Positions 7,620 to 16,150 of a stretch of DNA of 64,000 nt are shown in pieces. The DNA lies in NCBI RefSeq assembly GCF_024195285.1, contig NZ_JALHBS010000070.1, forward strand, positions 1 through 64,000. The letters are read 5' to 3'. A program made the translations under genes and the position numbers. Position 1 is the stretch's first letter, and every line of letters begins with the position of its first letter. This DNA is from Aurantimonas marianensis. GTDB taxonomy: Bacteria > Pseudomonadota > Alphaproteobacteria > Rhizobiales > Rhizobiaceae. The notes below the pieces were generated by a model, which was given only the letters and a program-made list of their open reading frames with translations, was not told the origin of the DNA and ran no database searches.

Positions 7620-8820
7620 TGTCGGCCAGTGATTCCGTGCCGAGCATTGCCATGTCCCGGTCGATTTCAGCACTGAGCAACGACACCGCATGGCGAACGC
7701 CGGGCTCGCCGGCAATGGCGGCGGCGAAGAGGAATGGTCGACCGACGAAGACAAAGTCGGCGCCCAGCGCCAGCGCCTTCAGCACGTCGGAACCGCGCCT
7801 GACGCCGCTTTCGAACAGTACGGCCATGTCTCCGGCCTCCGCCTTGACGGCCGCAAGCGCGGCAACGGGGGAAATCGCGGCATCGAGCTGCCGCCCGCCA
7901 TGATTGGATACGACCACGCCGTCCGCGCCAAGATCTCGGGCGATGACGGCGTCCTTCGGCGACAGCACGCCCTTGATGACGAGATTGCCCTTCCATCGCC
8001 GACGCACGAGCTCGAGGTGACGCCACGCCAGCAAACCGCGGCCGCCGAAAGATCGCACGACATTGCGCGAGATGATGGCCGGCCCCCGTTCGACATCGGC
8101 GTTCTCGAAATAGGGCATGCCGTGATTCTTGAGCGTCCGCATCGCCGTGCCGAAAAGCCATCCGGGACGTGCGAGGACTTGCAGCCCCATGTCGATGCTC
8201 GGCTTCATCGGCGCACCGAAGCCATCGCGCTTGCTATCCTCGCGGTTGCCGGCGACCGGAACGTCCGCGGTCACCACCAGGGTTTCGTAATTCGCCGCGG
8301 CGAGGCGGTCGAGCATGCCGACAATCCGCCCATCGTCTCCGGGCAGATACGCCTGAAACCAGCGGCTGGGCCCTTCGGTGGCGACCCGCTCGAGACTGGT
8401 CAGCGACGTCGCGCTCATCACGGCGGGGATGCCGCTGGCGGCGGCGGCCCTGGCCAGGACGACATCGCCATCATAGGCCGCCAGAGCGCTGAGGCCCATG
8501 GGTGAAATGCCGAAGGGATGCGCATAGCGGGTTCCGAACAGGGTCCGGTGCTGGTCACGGACGGCGATACCAGCCAGTATCCTCGGGATCAGGCGGATAG
8601 CCGCGAGATCGCGCCGGTTCGCGGCATAGGCCGCGCCGGTCTCGACGTAACCCGAGACGTAGCCGAAGACACCACGAGGCAGACGCTTGCGCGCCGCATC
8701 CTCGAAATCGTCGAGGTTCAAAATCCCGCTCAGGCGGCGCGAGACCTTTTCCTTCCGGCGCGCTTCCGACACCCGTATGGGAGCGTCCAGCGCCGTGGCG
8801 CGGTCCGTGTCAACGCTCAC
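7582..8820 (-). CDS. FMN-dependent alpha-hydroxy-acid oxidizing protein (lactate dehydrogenase / glycolate oxidase family)
   Basis: The protein is a TIM-barrel flavoprotein of the LldD family. ISPMGLSAL and the ATSLTS segment bind FMN, VIKGVL holds the barrel lysine, and SNHGGRQLD carries the catalytic histidine and substrate-binding arginine. FESGVRRGSDVLKALALGA forms the phosphate site. The start is placed at GTG 8820, giving 412 aa, because AAGGGGGAAAAGAC stands before it; the ATG 25 codons upstream lacks an RBS and adds non-homologous sequence. It would oxidise a 2-hydroxy acid to a 2-oxo acid at the membrane or in the cytoplasm. The C-terminal end overlaps the convergent LysR gene by 38 bp. 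Confidence 0.9.
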   Translation of the reverse strand: MSVDTDRATALDAPIRVSEARRKEKVSRRLSGILNLDDFEDAARKRLPRGVFGYVSGYVETGAAYAANRRDLAAIRLIPRILAGIAVRDQHRTLFGTRYAHPFGISPMGLSALAAYDGDVVLARAAAASGIPAVMSATSLTSLERVATEGPSRWFQAYLPGDDGRIVGMLDRLAAANYETLVVTADVPVAGNREDSKRDGFGAPMKPSIDMGLQVLARPGWLFGTAMRTLKNHGMPYFENADVERGPAIISRNVVRSFGGRGLLAWRHLELVRRRWKGNLVIKGVLSPKDAVIARDLGADGVVVSNHGGRQLDAAISPVAALAAVKAEAGDMAVLFESGVRRGSDVLKALALGADFVFVGRPFLFAAAIAGEPGVRHAVSLLSAEIDRDMAMLGTESLADITKDILAHPLPG

Positions 8821-8891
8821 GTCTTTTCCCCCTTTGCTCCGACGACCGCATATCACAGCCTCCTGTGGCCGGATTTGGCTTGCCAGCGCTT

Positions 8892-10052
8892 TCACCCGCG
8901 GTCGAACACTTCGACAGATAGTATTGTCGGCAGATGACGCGCGATCTCTTGCCAGCCCTCTCCCTCATCGAGACTCGCGAACACCGAACCGCTATTGGTG
9001 CCGAAATAGATCCCCGCCGGGTCGCGCGCGTCGCTTGCCATGGCTTGGCGAAGCACCGTGAAAAAGCACCCCTCCTGTGGCAACCCTTCGCGCAGGTCCT
9101 GCCAGCTGTCGCCACCGTCACGCGAGCGCCAGACTGCCGCGGCGGCGTCTGGTGGAAATCGTCCCGCGCTGTCGCCGTTGAGCGGCAGCGTCCAGATCGT
9201 GTGCGGGTCGCGCGGGTGAACGCAGACCGGAAAGCCGAAAGTCGACGGGAGCCCTCTTGTAATGTCATCCCAACTCCGACCGCCATCGGCAGAGCGCCAG
9301 ACACCGTGATGGTTCTGCTGGTAGAGTAGATCGTTGGCTCCAGGCGCACGCACCATGTTGTGGACGCAGTGTCCGATCTCGCCATTGCGCGGCGCGGCCG
9401 GATGGTCAGGATGGTCGCAGGCCTCAGCGTTCGACAGGCGGTTTCGGCGTTCCCAAGTGGTCCCACCGTCTTCGGTCGCGAAAACCCCCGCCGCCGAGAT
9501 GCCGAGCCATAGCTTTTTCGGGTTGGAGGGGTCGCACACGATTGTATGCAGGACCAATCCAGCAGCACCCGGGTTCCAACCGCCAGCGGACGGGTGGTCG
9601 GTCAAGCTATTGATCTTTTCCCAGGTCTTGCCGCCATCCTGGCTGGCCAGCAGGCCCGCCGGCTTCGTGCCGGCATAAAGCGTGCCGTGAGCATAGCCAA
9701 GCGCCCAAATCTGGGAAAACCCGTCGGCGAAGGGTAGCGGTTCTCCGGTCCAACCCATCATCTCGGCGAAATCGGGGTCATCGGCGGCCCAATCGTCCAT
9801 TGTGCCCCTGGTGAGCCGGGCAACCTGCCAAGTTGCGCCATCATCAACCGAGCGCCAGATGCCCGCGCCGTTCCATTCGCCACCGCCACCCGCCCACAGC
9901 GTGCCCGTGACCGGGTCACCGACAATGTGATTGATCGGCCAGCCGTCACAGAAAGGGCCCTTCACGATCCAGCCGCCGCGGTCGCCCGTGCCGGACACAA
10001 GAAAGGCCCCTTTGGTGGTGCCGACCAAAATGGCTATGCCACTTGACGACAT
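8892..10052 (-). CDS. BNR/Asp-box beta-propeller protein (sialidase/glycosyl-hydrolase-like fold)
   Basis: The product has 386 residues with six Asp-box repeats of the S-x-D-x-G-x-T-W type (SVDDGATW, SQDGGKTW, TEDGGTTW, SADGGRSW, SRDGGDSW, SLDEGEGW), each preceded by a GIW/GVW or GLLA strand. This predicts a six- or seven-bladed beta-propeller. No signal peptide is visible, so it is probably cytoplasmic. The arginine triad and Tyr/Glu pair of true sialidases cannot be identified, so a binding or unknown enzymatic role is as likely as a hydrolase. It sits between the oxidase gene (71 bp) and the hexuronate cluster, on the same strand as both. Confidence 0.8.
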   Translation of the reverse strand: MSSSGIAILVGTTKGAFLVSGTGDRGGWIVKGPFCDGWPINHIVGDPVTGTLWAGGGGEWNGAGIWRSVDDGATWQVARLTRGTMDDWAADDPDFAEMMGWTGEPLPFADGFSQIWALGYAHGTLYAGTKPAGLLASQDGGKTWEKINSLTDHPSAGGWNPGAAGLVLHTIVCDPSNPKKLWLGISAAGVFATEDGGTTWERRNRLSNAEACDHPDHPAAPRNGEIGHCVHNMVRAPGANDLLYQQNHHGVWRSADGGRSWDDITRGLPSTFGFPVCVHPRDPHTIWTLPLNGDSAGRFPPDAAAAVWRSRDGGDSWQDLREGLPQEGCFFTVLRQAMASDARDPAGIYFGTNSGSVFASLDEGEGWQEIARHLPTILSVEVFDRG

Positions 10053-10338
10053 TGCATACCCGCTCCGCGTGGTTTCGCGCAGATTAACAAAAGATCGAGA
10101 GGCGGAATAGCGCGTAAACTGTCAGAGCGCCCAAAGCCGCGCGGAAGCGCTGACACAGATCGACTTGCGGGACGCGTTGCGGAACGCACCGCTTCCTTGC
10201 CGCCTCGGTTTGAGATGCGGGCGCCGTCCGGCTGCTATTGGCGCGGACGGGCCGAAAGCGGGGAACAGCTTGCGGTGATCGACGGTCGCTAATACCAACC
10301 TGCGTGAAGACGCGGCAGCAATTCAAGCGCCGATCTCG

Positions 10339-11097
10339 TCATCGGGCGAGCCAGCCTCCGTCGACCGGAATGATGGCCCCGTGCACATAGCGCGCGGCCG
10401 CCGAGGCCAGGAATACCGCCGCTCCGCCGATGTCGGCCGGCGCGCCCCAGCGTCCCGCCGGAATGCGCGCCAGGATCGCCGCCGAACGGTCCGGATCCTC
10501 GCGCAACGCCTCGGTGTTGTTCGTCGCGATATAGCCGGGCGCGATAGCGTTAACGTTGACGCCCTTATCGGCCCATTCGCAGGCCAGAAGCCGTGTGATG
10601 CCGGCAATGCCGCCCTTCGAGGCGGTATAGCTCGCCACCCGGATGCCGCCTTGGAACGACAGCACCGAGGCGATGTTGACGATCGAGCCGTGGCGCTTGC
10701 CGGCGATCGCCGCCTTGCCGAAGGCCTGCGCCAGGAAAAACGCGGTCTTGAGGTTAAGGTCGAGAACGTCGTCCCAATCCTGTTCGGTGAACTCGATCGC
10801 GTCGGCGCGGCGGATGATGCCGGCATTGTTGACGAGGATATCGAACGGCCCCTCTTCCGCCGCGGCAGTCTCGAAGATTTCCACCGCCGCCCGGGTATCT
10901 GAGAGGTCGGCCAGACGTTCCGCGCCCGTCCCGCCAGCCGCCTCGATCCGCGCCAGCGTCTCGCCCATCGACGAACGCCCAGCACAGGTCACCATGGCGC
11001 CGGCCTCGGCCAGCGCGACGGCGATGCCCTGGCCGATGCCGGTATTGGCGCCGGTTACGAAGGCACGCTTGCCCGAAAGATCGAAAAGTGAACTCAT
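10339..11097 (-). CDS. kduD: 2-dehydro-3-deoxy-D-gluconate 5-dehydrogenase / 2-deoxy-D-gluconate 3-dehydrogenase (KduD-type SDR)
   Basis: This 252-residue classical SDR has TGANTGIG (14-21), NNAG (89-92), an IASV serine and the YTASK catalytic motif, and ends IPVDGGWLAR as KduD proteins characteristically do. KduD interconverts 2,5-diketo-3-deoxygluconate and 2-keto-3-deoxygluconate with NAD(H), feeding the product to KdgK. The start ATG overlaps the stop of uxuB (ATGA), so the two are coupled. It is the last gene of the minus-strand hexuronate operon. A 286-bp non-coding interval separates it from the BNR gene. Confidence 0.92.
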   Translation of the reverse strand: MSSLFDLSGKRAFVTGANTGIGQGIAVALAEAGAMVTCAGRSSMGETLARIEAAGGTGAERLADLSDTRAAVEIFETAAAEEGPFDILVNNAGIIRRADAIEFTEQDWDDVLDLNLKTAFFLAQAFGKAAIAGKRHGSIVNIASVLSFQGGIRVASYTASKGGIAGITRLLACEWADKGVNVNAIAPGYIATNNTEALREDPDRSAAILARIPAGRWGAPADIGGAAVFLASAAARYVHGAIIPVDGGWLAR

Positions 11098-12566
11098 TTC
11101 AGGTTCTCCATCGCGACAGTCGCCGCCGCGCCCCGCTGCAACAGCGAGGCCAGCGCCGCCGTCACCGCGCCGGCGAAACCTTCATGGTCGCGCAAATCGC
11201 GATCGAATACCGCCTCGACGCCGAGATAGGCGGCGGCGAGCTTCGCCGGATCGCGCCCCGCTTCGGCGCCGATGGCGCGCAACCGCTCGGCCAGCGGGTC
11301 TTTCACCTCGATCGGCGCACCATTTTCGTCGATACCGGTGACATAGCGCATCCAGGCCGCGACGCCGAGCGCCAGCCCGTCGACCGGCCGTCCGGCCGCC
11401 AGGCGGTCGCGGACCGTTCCGAGCAGCCGCTGCGGCAGTTTTTGCGAGCCGTCCATGGCGATCTGCCAGGTGCGATGTTTCAGCGCCGGATTGTGGAAGC
11501 GGGCGATCAGCGCGTCGCGATAAGCGGCAAGGTCGGTTCCGGGCATCTCCAGCGTCGGCATCACCTCATCGGTCATCAGTTCCCGGACGAGGCGCTCATA
11601 GGCGGGATCCGCCATCGTTTCAGAGACCGTCTCGTAGCCGGCAAGATAGCCGAGATAGGCCAGCGTCGAATGGGCGCCGTTGAGCATCCTCAGCTTCATG
11701 CGCTCATAGGGCTCCACATCGGCGACCATCTCGGCGCCGACGGATGCGAAGTCGGGGCGCCCGGTGGGGAAGCGATCCTCGATCACCCACTGGCTGAACG
11801 GCTCCGTCACTACCGGCCACGCATCCCGGACACCAAGCGCCTCGGAAATCCGGGCGATGTCATCCTCGCTCGTCGCGGGCACTATGCGATCGACCATGGT
11901 GCCGGCGAAGGCGACGTCGCGCTCGACGAACCGAGCGAGATCGCCATCGCGGAGCGCGGCGTATTGCGCGACGATCCGGTGCGCCGTCGGGCCGTTTTCG
12001 GGCAGGTTGTCGCAGGGCATCACCGTGAACGGCGCGAGGCCTGCGGCGCGGCGGCGGCGCAACGCCTCGGCGAGAAGCCCCGGCGCTGATGTCGGGCGTG
12101 TCGGCGCATCGAGATCGGTCTTGATGTCGGAATGGTCCGGATCGAGATCGCCGGTCGCCGGATCATGGCAATAGCCCCTCTCGGTGACCGTCAGCGAGAC
12201 GATCCGGATGGCCGGGTCGCACAGCGCGGCAAGCAACGCCTCCGGGTCCTCCCGCGCGACGAGGATCGTCTTCAGCGAACCGATCACGCGCAATTGCGAC
12301 ACCTCGCCCGAGCGGATCGCCACAGTGAAGAGATTGTCTTGCGGTGCCAATGCGTCGCGCATGTCGGCCCGGCGCAGCGAGGCCCCGGCGACGGCCCATT
12401 GCGGGTCACCCGCCAGAAGATCGTCGAGATAGACGGCTTGGTGGGCGCGGTGGAACGCGCCGACGCCGAGATGCACGATCCCGGCGGTCGTGGCGCGCGG
12501 ATCATAGGCGGGTCGAGCGACCGCCGGCGGCAAATTCTCCAGCGTCTTGTAGCAAAGGCGGGACAT
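11094..12566 (-). CDS. uxuB: D-fructuronate/D-tagaturonate reductase (mannitol dehydrogenase family)
   Basis: The product is 490 residues. It has the N-terminal IVHLGVGAFHRAHQAVYLDDL nucleotide-binding signature of the polyol long-chain dehydrogenases and the C-terminal KLRMLNGAHSTLAYLGYLAG helix with its conserved lysine and asparagine-histidine pair. It reduces fructuronate (or tagaturonate) to the corresponding hexonate with NADH. The start is set at 12566 (MSRLCYKTLENL), since the longer reading continues into unrelated sequence. It is coupled to kduD by an ATGA overlap and lies 148 bp downstream of uxaC. UxuA in the facing operon favours the fructuronate/mannonate branch. Confidence 0.92.
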   Translation of the reverse strand: MSRLCYKTLENLPPAVARPAYDPRATTAGIVHLGVGAFHRAHQAVYLDDLLAGDPQWAVAGASLRRADMRDALAPQDNLFTVAIRSGEVSQLRVIGSLKTILVAREDPEALLAALCDPAIRIVSLTVTERGYCHDPATGDLDPDHSDIKTDLDAPTRPTSAPGLLAEALRRRRAAGLAPFTVMPCDNLPENGPTAHRIVAQYAALRDGDLARFVERDVAFAGTMVDRIVPATSEDDIARISEALGVRDAWPVVTEPFSQWVIEDRFPTGRPDFASVGAEMVADVEPYERMKLRMLNGAHSTLAYLGYLAGYETVSETMADPAYERLVRELMTDEVMPTLEMPGTDLAAYRDALIARFHNPALKHRTWQIAMDGSQKLPQRLLGTVRDRLAAGRPVDGLALGVAAWMRYVTGIDENGAPIEVKDPLAERLRAIGAEAGRDPAKLAAAYLGVEAVFDRDLRDHEGFAGAVTAALASLLQRGAAATVAMENLK

Positions 12567-12714
12567 GGAGCTCACTTGAACAAGGACGGCAGCCACAGGG
12601 ATACCGCCGGGACGGAAGTAACGCGGCCCGATGCCGGCAGCGCCGCGCCGTGGAACGGACAGATCGTGCGCATCGCCTGCCAGACCGAGATGCGGCCAAT
12701 GGCGCGGCCGCCGG

Positions 12715-14121
12715 TCAGAGCCTGTAGGCCTCCTTGGCGAGGCGGTAGGCCAGATCGTATGCAACCTCGAACGCCTCGTCCTCGGCAAGGCGGCCGGTGG
12801 TGACAAGTTCGGCGAGATACGCGCAGTCCGCCCGCCGGGCGACGTCGTGCCGGGCGGGAATCGAGCAGAAGGCGCGGGTGTCGTCGTTGAAACCGACGGT
12901 GTTGTAGAAGCCGGCTGTTTCGATGACCTGCTCGCGGAACCGCTTCATCCCCTCGGGCGAATCGAAGAACCACCAGGGCGGACCGAGTTTCAGGCAGGGA
13001 TAGGCCCCGGCCAGCGGCGCCAATTCGCGCGAATAGACGGTCTCGTCGAGGGTGAAGAGGATGATCGCCAGGCCCGGTTCCAGTCCGACGGCGTCGAGCA
13101 GCGGCTTCAGCGCCGCGACATAGTTCGTCGGCTGCGGGATGTCGAAGCCCTTATCGCGGCCGAAACCGGCGAAGACCGCATCCGAATGGTTGCGCCGGGA
13201 ACCGGCATGGATCTGCATGACCATGCCGTCTTCAAGCGAAAGCCGCGCCATTTCGGTCAGCATCTGGGCGCGGAACTGCTCGCCGTCGGCTGCGGACGCC
13301 TCGCCACTTCGCACCCGCGAATACAAGGCCTCGGCCTCGCTTCGCGAGAGATCCGCCGTCAGCGCCGTCGGGTGGCCATGATCGGTGGCGGTGGCGCCAT
13401 GCTCGCGAAAGAAGGCGCGCCGGACGCGGTGCGCATCGAGATACCCGGTAAAACGCGTCGTGTCGCAGCCGGTGATCTCGCCGAAGCGGACGAGATTGTC
13501 GGCGAAGCCGTCGAAATCCGGATCGACAACCGCGTCCGGGCGATAGGTGGTGACGACGCGGCCGCCCCAGCCGCTAACGCGGATCGTGCGGTGATGAGCG
13601 AGATTGTCCAGCGCACTCTCGGTGGTAGCGATGACCTCGAGGTCGAATCGCTCGAACAGCGCCCGCGGCCGGTAGGCCTCCTGGGCCAGCCGCTCGGAGA
13701 TGCGGTCGTAGTAGAAGTCGGCGGTCTCGGCCGAGAGCCGCCGGTCGATGTCGAACAGGGTCTGGAACGAATGGTCGAGCCACAGCCGCGTCGGCGTACC
13801 ACGGAAGAGATGATAGTGGCTGGCAAAGCGGCGCCAGATGGCGCGCCCATCGGTCTCGACCGCCGTCCCGTCCGCCGACGGAACGCCCAGATCGGCGAGC
13901 GGAATGCCCTGCGAAACCAGCATCCGGAAGATGTAATGGTCGGGTGTGACGAATAGCCGGGCGGGATCGGGAAATGCCTCGTTCTCGGCGAACCAGCGCG
14001 GATCGGTGTGGCCGTGGGGACTGACGACCGGCAGCGAGCGCACCGTTTCGTAGAGCGCGCGCGCCACGGCGCGAGTCCTTTCGTCCGCGGGGAACAGCCT
14101 GTCGGGGTCCAGAAGCGCCAT
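12715..14121 (-). CDS. uxaC: Glucuronate (hexuronate) isomerase
   Basis: A 468-residue metal-dependent amidohydrolase-fold isomerase, the usual UxaC length. The signature SPHGHTDPRWFAENEAFPDPARLFVTPDHY begins near residue 35 with the HxH metal ligands, and WWFFDSPEGMKRFR and GFNDDTRAFCSIPARHD are found near the C-terminus. It converts D-glucuronate to D-fructuronate and D-galacturonate to D-tagaturonate in the cytoplasm, the first step of the pathway. The start is MALLDP at 14121 with GAAGGAC upstream; the longer frame crosses the operator and is rejected. It is first gene of the minus-strand operon and divergent from the GntR regulator. Confidence 0.95.
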   Translation of the reverse strand: MALLDPDRLFPADERTRAVARALYETVRSLPVVSPHGHTDPRWFAENEAFPDPARLFVTPDHYIFRMLVSQGIPLADLGVPSADGTAVETDGRAIWRRFASHYHLFRGTPTRLWLDHSFQTLFDIDRRLSAETADFYYDRISERLAQEAYRPRALFERFDLEVIATTESALDNLAHHRTIRVSGWGGRVVTTYRPDAVVDPDFDGFADNLVRFGEITGCDTTRFTGYLDAHRVRRAFFREHGATATDHGHPTALTADLSRSEAEALYSRVRSGEASAADGEQFRAQMLTEMARLSLEDGMVMQIHAGSRRNHSDAVFAGFGRDKGFDIPQPTNYVAALKPLLDAVGLEPGLAIILFTLDETVYSRELAPLAGAYPCLKLGPPWWFFDSPEGMKRFREQVIETAGFYNTVGFNDDTRAFCSIPARHDVARRADCAYLAELVTTGRLAEDEAFEVAYDLAYRLAKEAYRL

Positions 14122-14152
14122 GATGTCCTTCGCGCCGTGCGAACTTGCCGTG

Positions 14153-14177
14153 AATCTGGTATGGTAGTATCCAGATT
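14153..14177. promoter_or_regulatory. Candidate hexuronate regulator operator
   Basis: The inverted repeat AATCTGG-N11-CCAGATT sits in the 72-bp gap between divergent uxaC and the GntR regulator. The inner bases TGGTA...TATCCA resemble TGGTATACCA-type sites of UxuR/KdgR-like GntR regulators. Its position would allow one protein to control both operons and itself. Confidence 0.6.
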
Positions 14178-14193
14178 GAGTCAAGAGGAAGTC

Positions 14194-14940
14194 ATGTCGC
14201 TCGAAATCGCCTTTCCCGCCCCCCTGGCGCCACCCGCTCGCGGGACAATCGCCGACGCCGTGTTCACGGACCTGCGTCGCGCGATCCTGGAACTGCGGCT
14301 GTCGCCGGGAACGGGGATTTCGGAAGCGGAGCTCGCCCGGCGTCTCGGGGTGTCGCGCCAACCGGTACGCGAAGCCTTCATCCGGCTGGGGCGGATCGGC
14401 TACCTGAAGATTCAGCCGCAGCGCCGGACCGAAGTGGCCAAGATTTCGGTGCGCGAGGTGCTCAATGCCCGATTTATCCGGGAAGCGCTGGAGGTCGCGG
14501 TGGTGCGCCTGGCCTGCGACCGCGACGCTGGCCCGCTGATCGAGCGCTTGACCGACAATCTGAGCGAACAGAGGGCGGCGCGGGCGGCCGATGACCGGCA
14601 GGAGTTTCACCGCCTCGACGATCGCTTCCATAGACTCATCGCCGAGGGCGCCGGCTGCGGCTTTGCCTGGGACCTGATCGGCGAGCAGAAGGCGCAGATG
14701 GATCGCACCCGCTTCCTCTCACTCGCCTTCGGTCAACCCGCCGTCTATGAGGATCATCTGGCGATCTTCGACGCGCTGAAATCGCGCGACGGGGTCGCGG
14801 CCGAAGCGGCGATGCGGCTTCATCTGTCGCGCATCAACGACCATCTGTTTCGGCTCAAGCAGGAGTTCGACCAGTTTTTCGACGATACCGGCGAGGATTC
14901 GGCGAACGGCGAGCCGGTCGGCACCGGACGAAACGGATAG
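14194..14940 (+). CDS. GntR-family (FCD) transcriptional regulator of hexuronate genes
   Basis: A 248-residue regulator with an N-terminal winged helix (LRRAILELRLSPGTGISEAELARRLGVSRQPVREAFIRL, about residues 28-70) and a C-terminal FCD domain with the DDRFHRLIAEGAG motif and the closing DHLAIFDAL...AMRLHLSRI helices. It starts 14 bp before uxuA and is divergent from uxaC, so control of glucuronate catabolism is the obvious role (ExuR/UxuR-like). The start ATG 14194 has AGAGGAAG upstream; an in-frame upstream extension would run through the operator and antisense to uxaC. The effector, probably a hexuronate or its ketose, is inferred from context. Confidence 0.9.
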   Translation: MSLEIAFPAPLAPPARGTIADAVFTDLRRAILELRLSPGTGISEAELARRLGVSRQPVREAFIRLGRIGYLKIQPQRRTEVAKISVREVLNARFIREALEVAVVRLACDRDAGPLIERLTDNLSEQRAARAADDRQEFHRLDDRFHRLIAEGAGCGFAWDLIGEQKAQMDRTRFLSLAFGQPAVYEDHLAIFDALKSRDGVAAEAAMRLHLSRINDHLFRLKQEFDQFFDDTGEDSANGEPVGTGRNG

Positions 14941-14953
14941 CAAGGGGGAGCAG

Positions 14954-16150
14954 ATGCAGGAAACGTGGCGCTGGTTCGGGCCGGCCGACAAGATCGCCCT
15001 GGCCGAAATCCGCCAGACCGGAGCGCGCGGTATCGTCAACGCGCTGCACGAGATTCCCTATGGCGAGGTGTGGACCATCGAGGCGATCGCGGCGCGTCAG
15101 GCGCTGATCGAGGCGGACAGCTCGCTCGGCCTCGCCTGGCGCGTCGTCGAGAGCCTGCCGGTCCACGAGCGAATCAAGCTCGGCGACGGTGATCTCGAAC
15201 CACTGTTCGAGACCTACCGGCAGTCGCTGCGCAACCTCGCCGCGCGCGGTATCCATACCGTCTGCTACAATTTCATGCCGCTGCTCGACTGGACCCGGAC
15301 CGAACTCGCCGCGCCCGTCGCCGGCGGCGGCACCAGCCTGCGCTTCAACATGCATGAATACGCCGCCTTCGACGTCTTCATGCTGGAACGACCGGGCGCG
15401 GCGGACGAATTGTCTCGCGAGCTACTCGATCGCACCAGGGCGTGGTTCGAAGAGTCGAACGAGGCGGACCGGGAGCGGCTGCTCGCCACCATCATGGCGG
15501 GTCTGCCCGGCGCCTATGCGCGCTACGACGTGCCGGGCCTGCGCGACATCCTCAAGCGCTACGACGGCGTCACTCGCGACGACGTCCGGGCCAACTTCAA
15601 ACGCTTCCTCGAAGCGGTCATCCCCACCGCCGAGGCCGCCGGCATGCGGCTTTGCGTCCATCCAGACGATCCGCCGCGACCGCTGTTCGGCCTGCCGCGG
15701 ATCGTCTCCGATACCGAGGACATCGCCTTCGTGATCGACGCCGTTCCCTCCCCTTCCAACGGCCTGACGCTCTGTTCGGGCTCGCTGGGCGCCAATCCGG
15801 TGAACGACGTGCCGGGTATTGCGCAGCGCTTCGCCGACAAGATCCATTTCGCGCATCTGCGCAATGTCGCCAAGGATTCCGACGGCTCCTTCGCGGAGGC
15901 GGATCATCTGGCCGGCGACACCGACATGGTGGCGCTGGTACGCGTGCTGATGGCCGAGGAGCGCCGCCGCCGGTCCGAGGGGCGCGCCGACTGGCAGATC
16001 CCGATGCGGCCGGACCACGGCCACGAGCTTCTCTCCGATATCGGCCGGGGCACGCATCCCGGCTATCCGGTGGTCGGGCGGATGCGCGGGCTCGCGGAAC
16101 TGCGCGGCGTCATGGCCACCATCGAAGCCCTCGAAGGGAGCGCCGCATGA
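14954..16150 (+). CDS. uxuA: Mannonate dehydratase
   Basis: A 398-residue TIM-barrel metal-dependent dehydratase converting D-mannonate to 2-keto-3-deoxygluconate. Family hallmarks include the N-terminal WRWFGPADKIAL, CYNFMPLLDWTRT, LCVHPDDPPRPLFGLPRIV, the CSGSLGANPVND segment, FAHLRN, and the C-terminal MRPDHGHELL metal-binding motif. GGGGGAG precedes ATG 14954. It is 14 bp downstream of the regulator and coupled to kdgK by an ATGA overlap, so the three genes are one operon. Confidence 0.96.
   Translation: MQETWRWFGPADKIALAEIRQTGARGIVNALHEIPYGEVWTIEAIAARQALIEADSSLGLAWRVVESLPVHERIKLGDGDLEPLFETYRQSLRNLAARGIHTVCYNFMPLLDWTRTELAAPVAGGGTSLRFNMHEYAAFDVFMLERPGAADELSRELLDRTRAWFEESNEADRERLLATIMAGLPGAYARYDVPGLRDILKRYDGVTRDDVRANFKRFLEAVIPTAEAAGMRLCVHPDDPPRPLFGLPRIVSDTEDIAFVIDAVPSPSNGLTLCSGSLGANPVNDVPGIAQRFADKIHFAHLRNVAKDSDGSFAEADHLAGDTDMVALVRVLMAEERRRRSEGRADWQIPMRPDHGHELLSDIGRGTHPGYPVVGRMRGLAELRGVMATIEALEGSAA

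Noticed and set aside
10084-10326. 80-codon minus-strand ORF between kduD and the BNR gene
   Set aside because: No RBS, no homology and atypical composition; left as intergenic.
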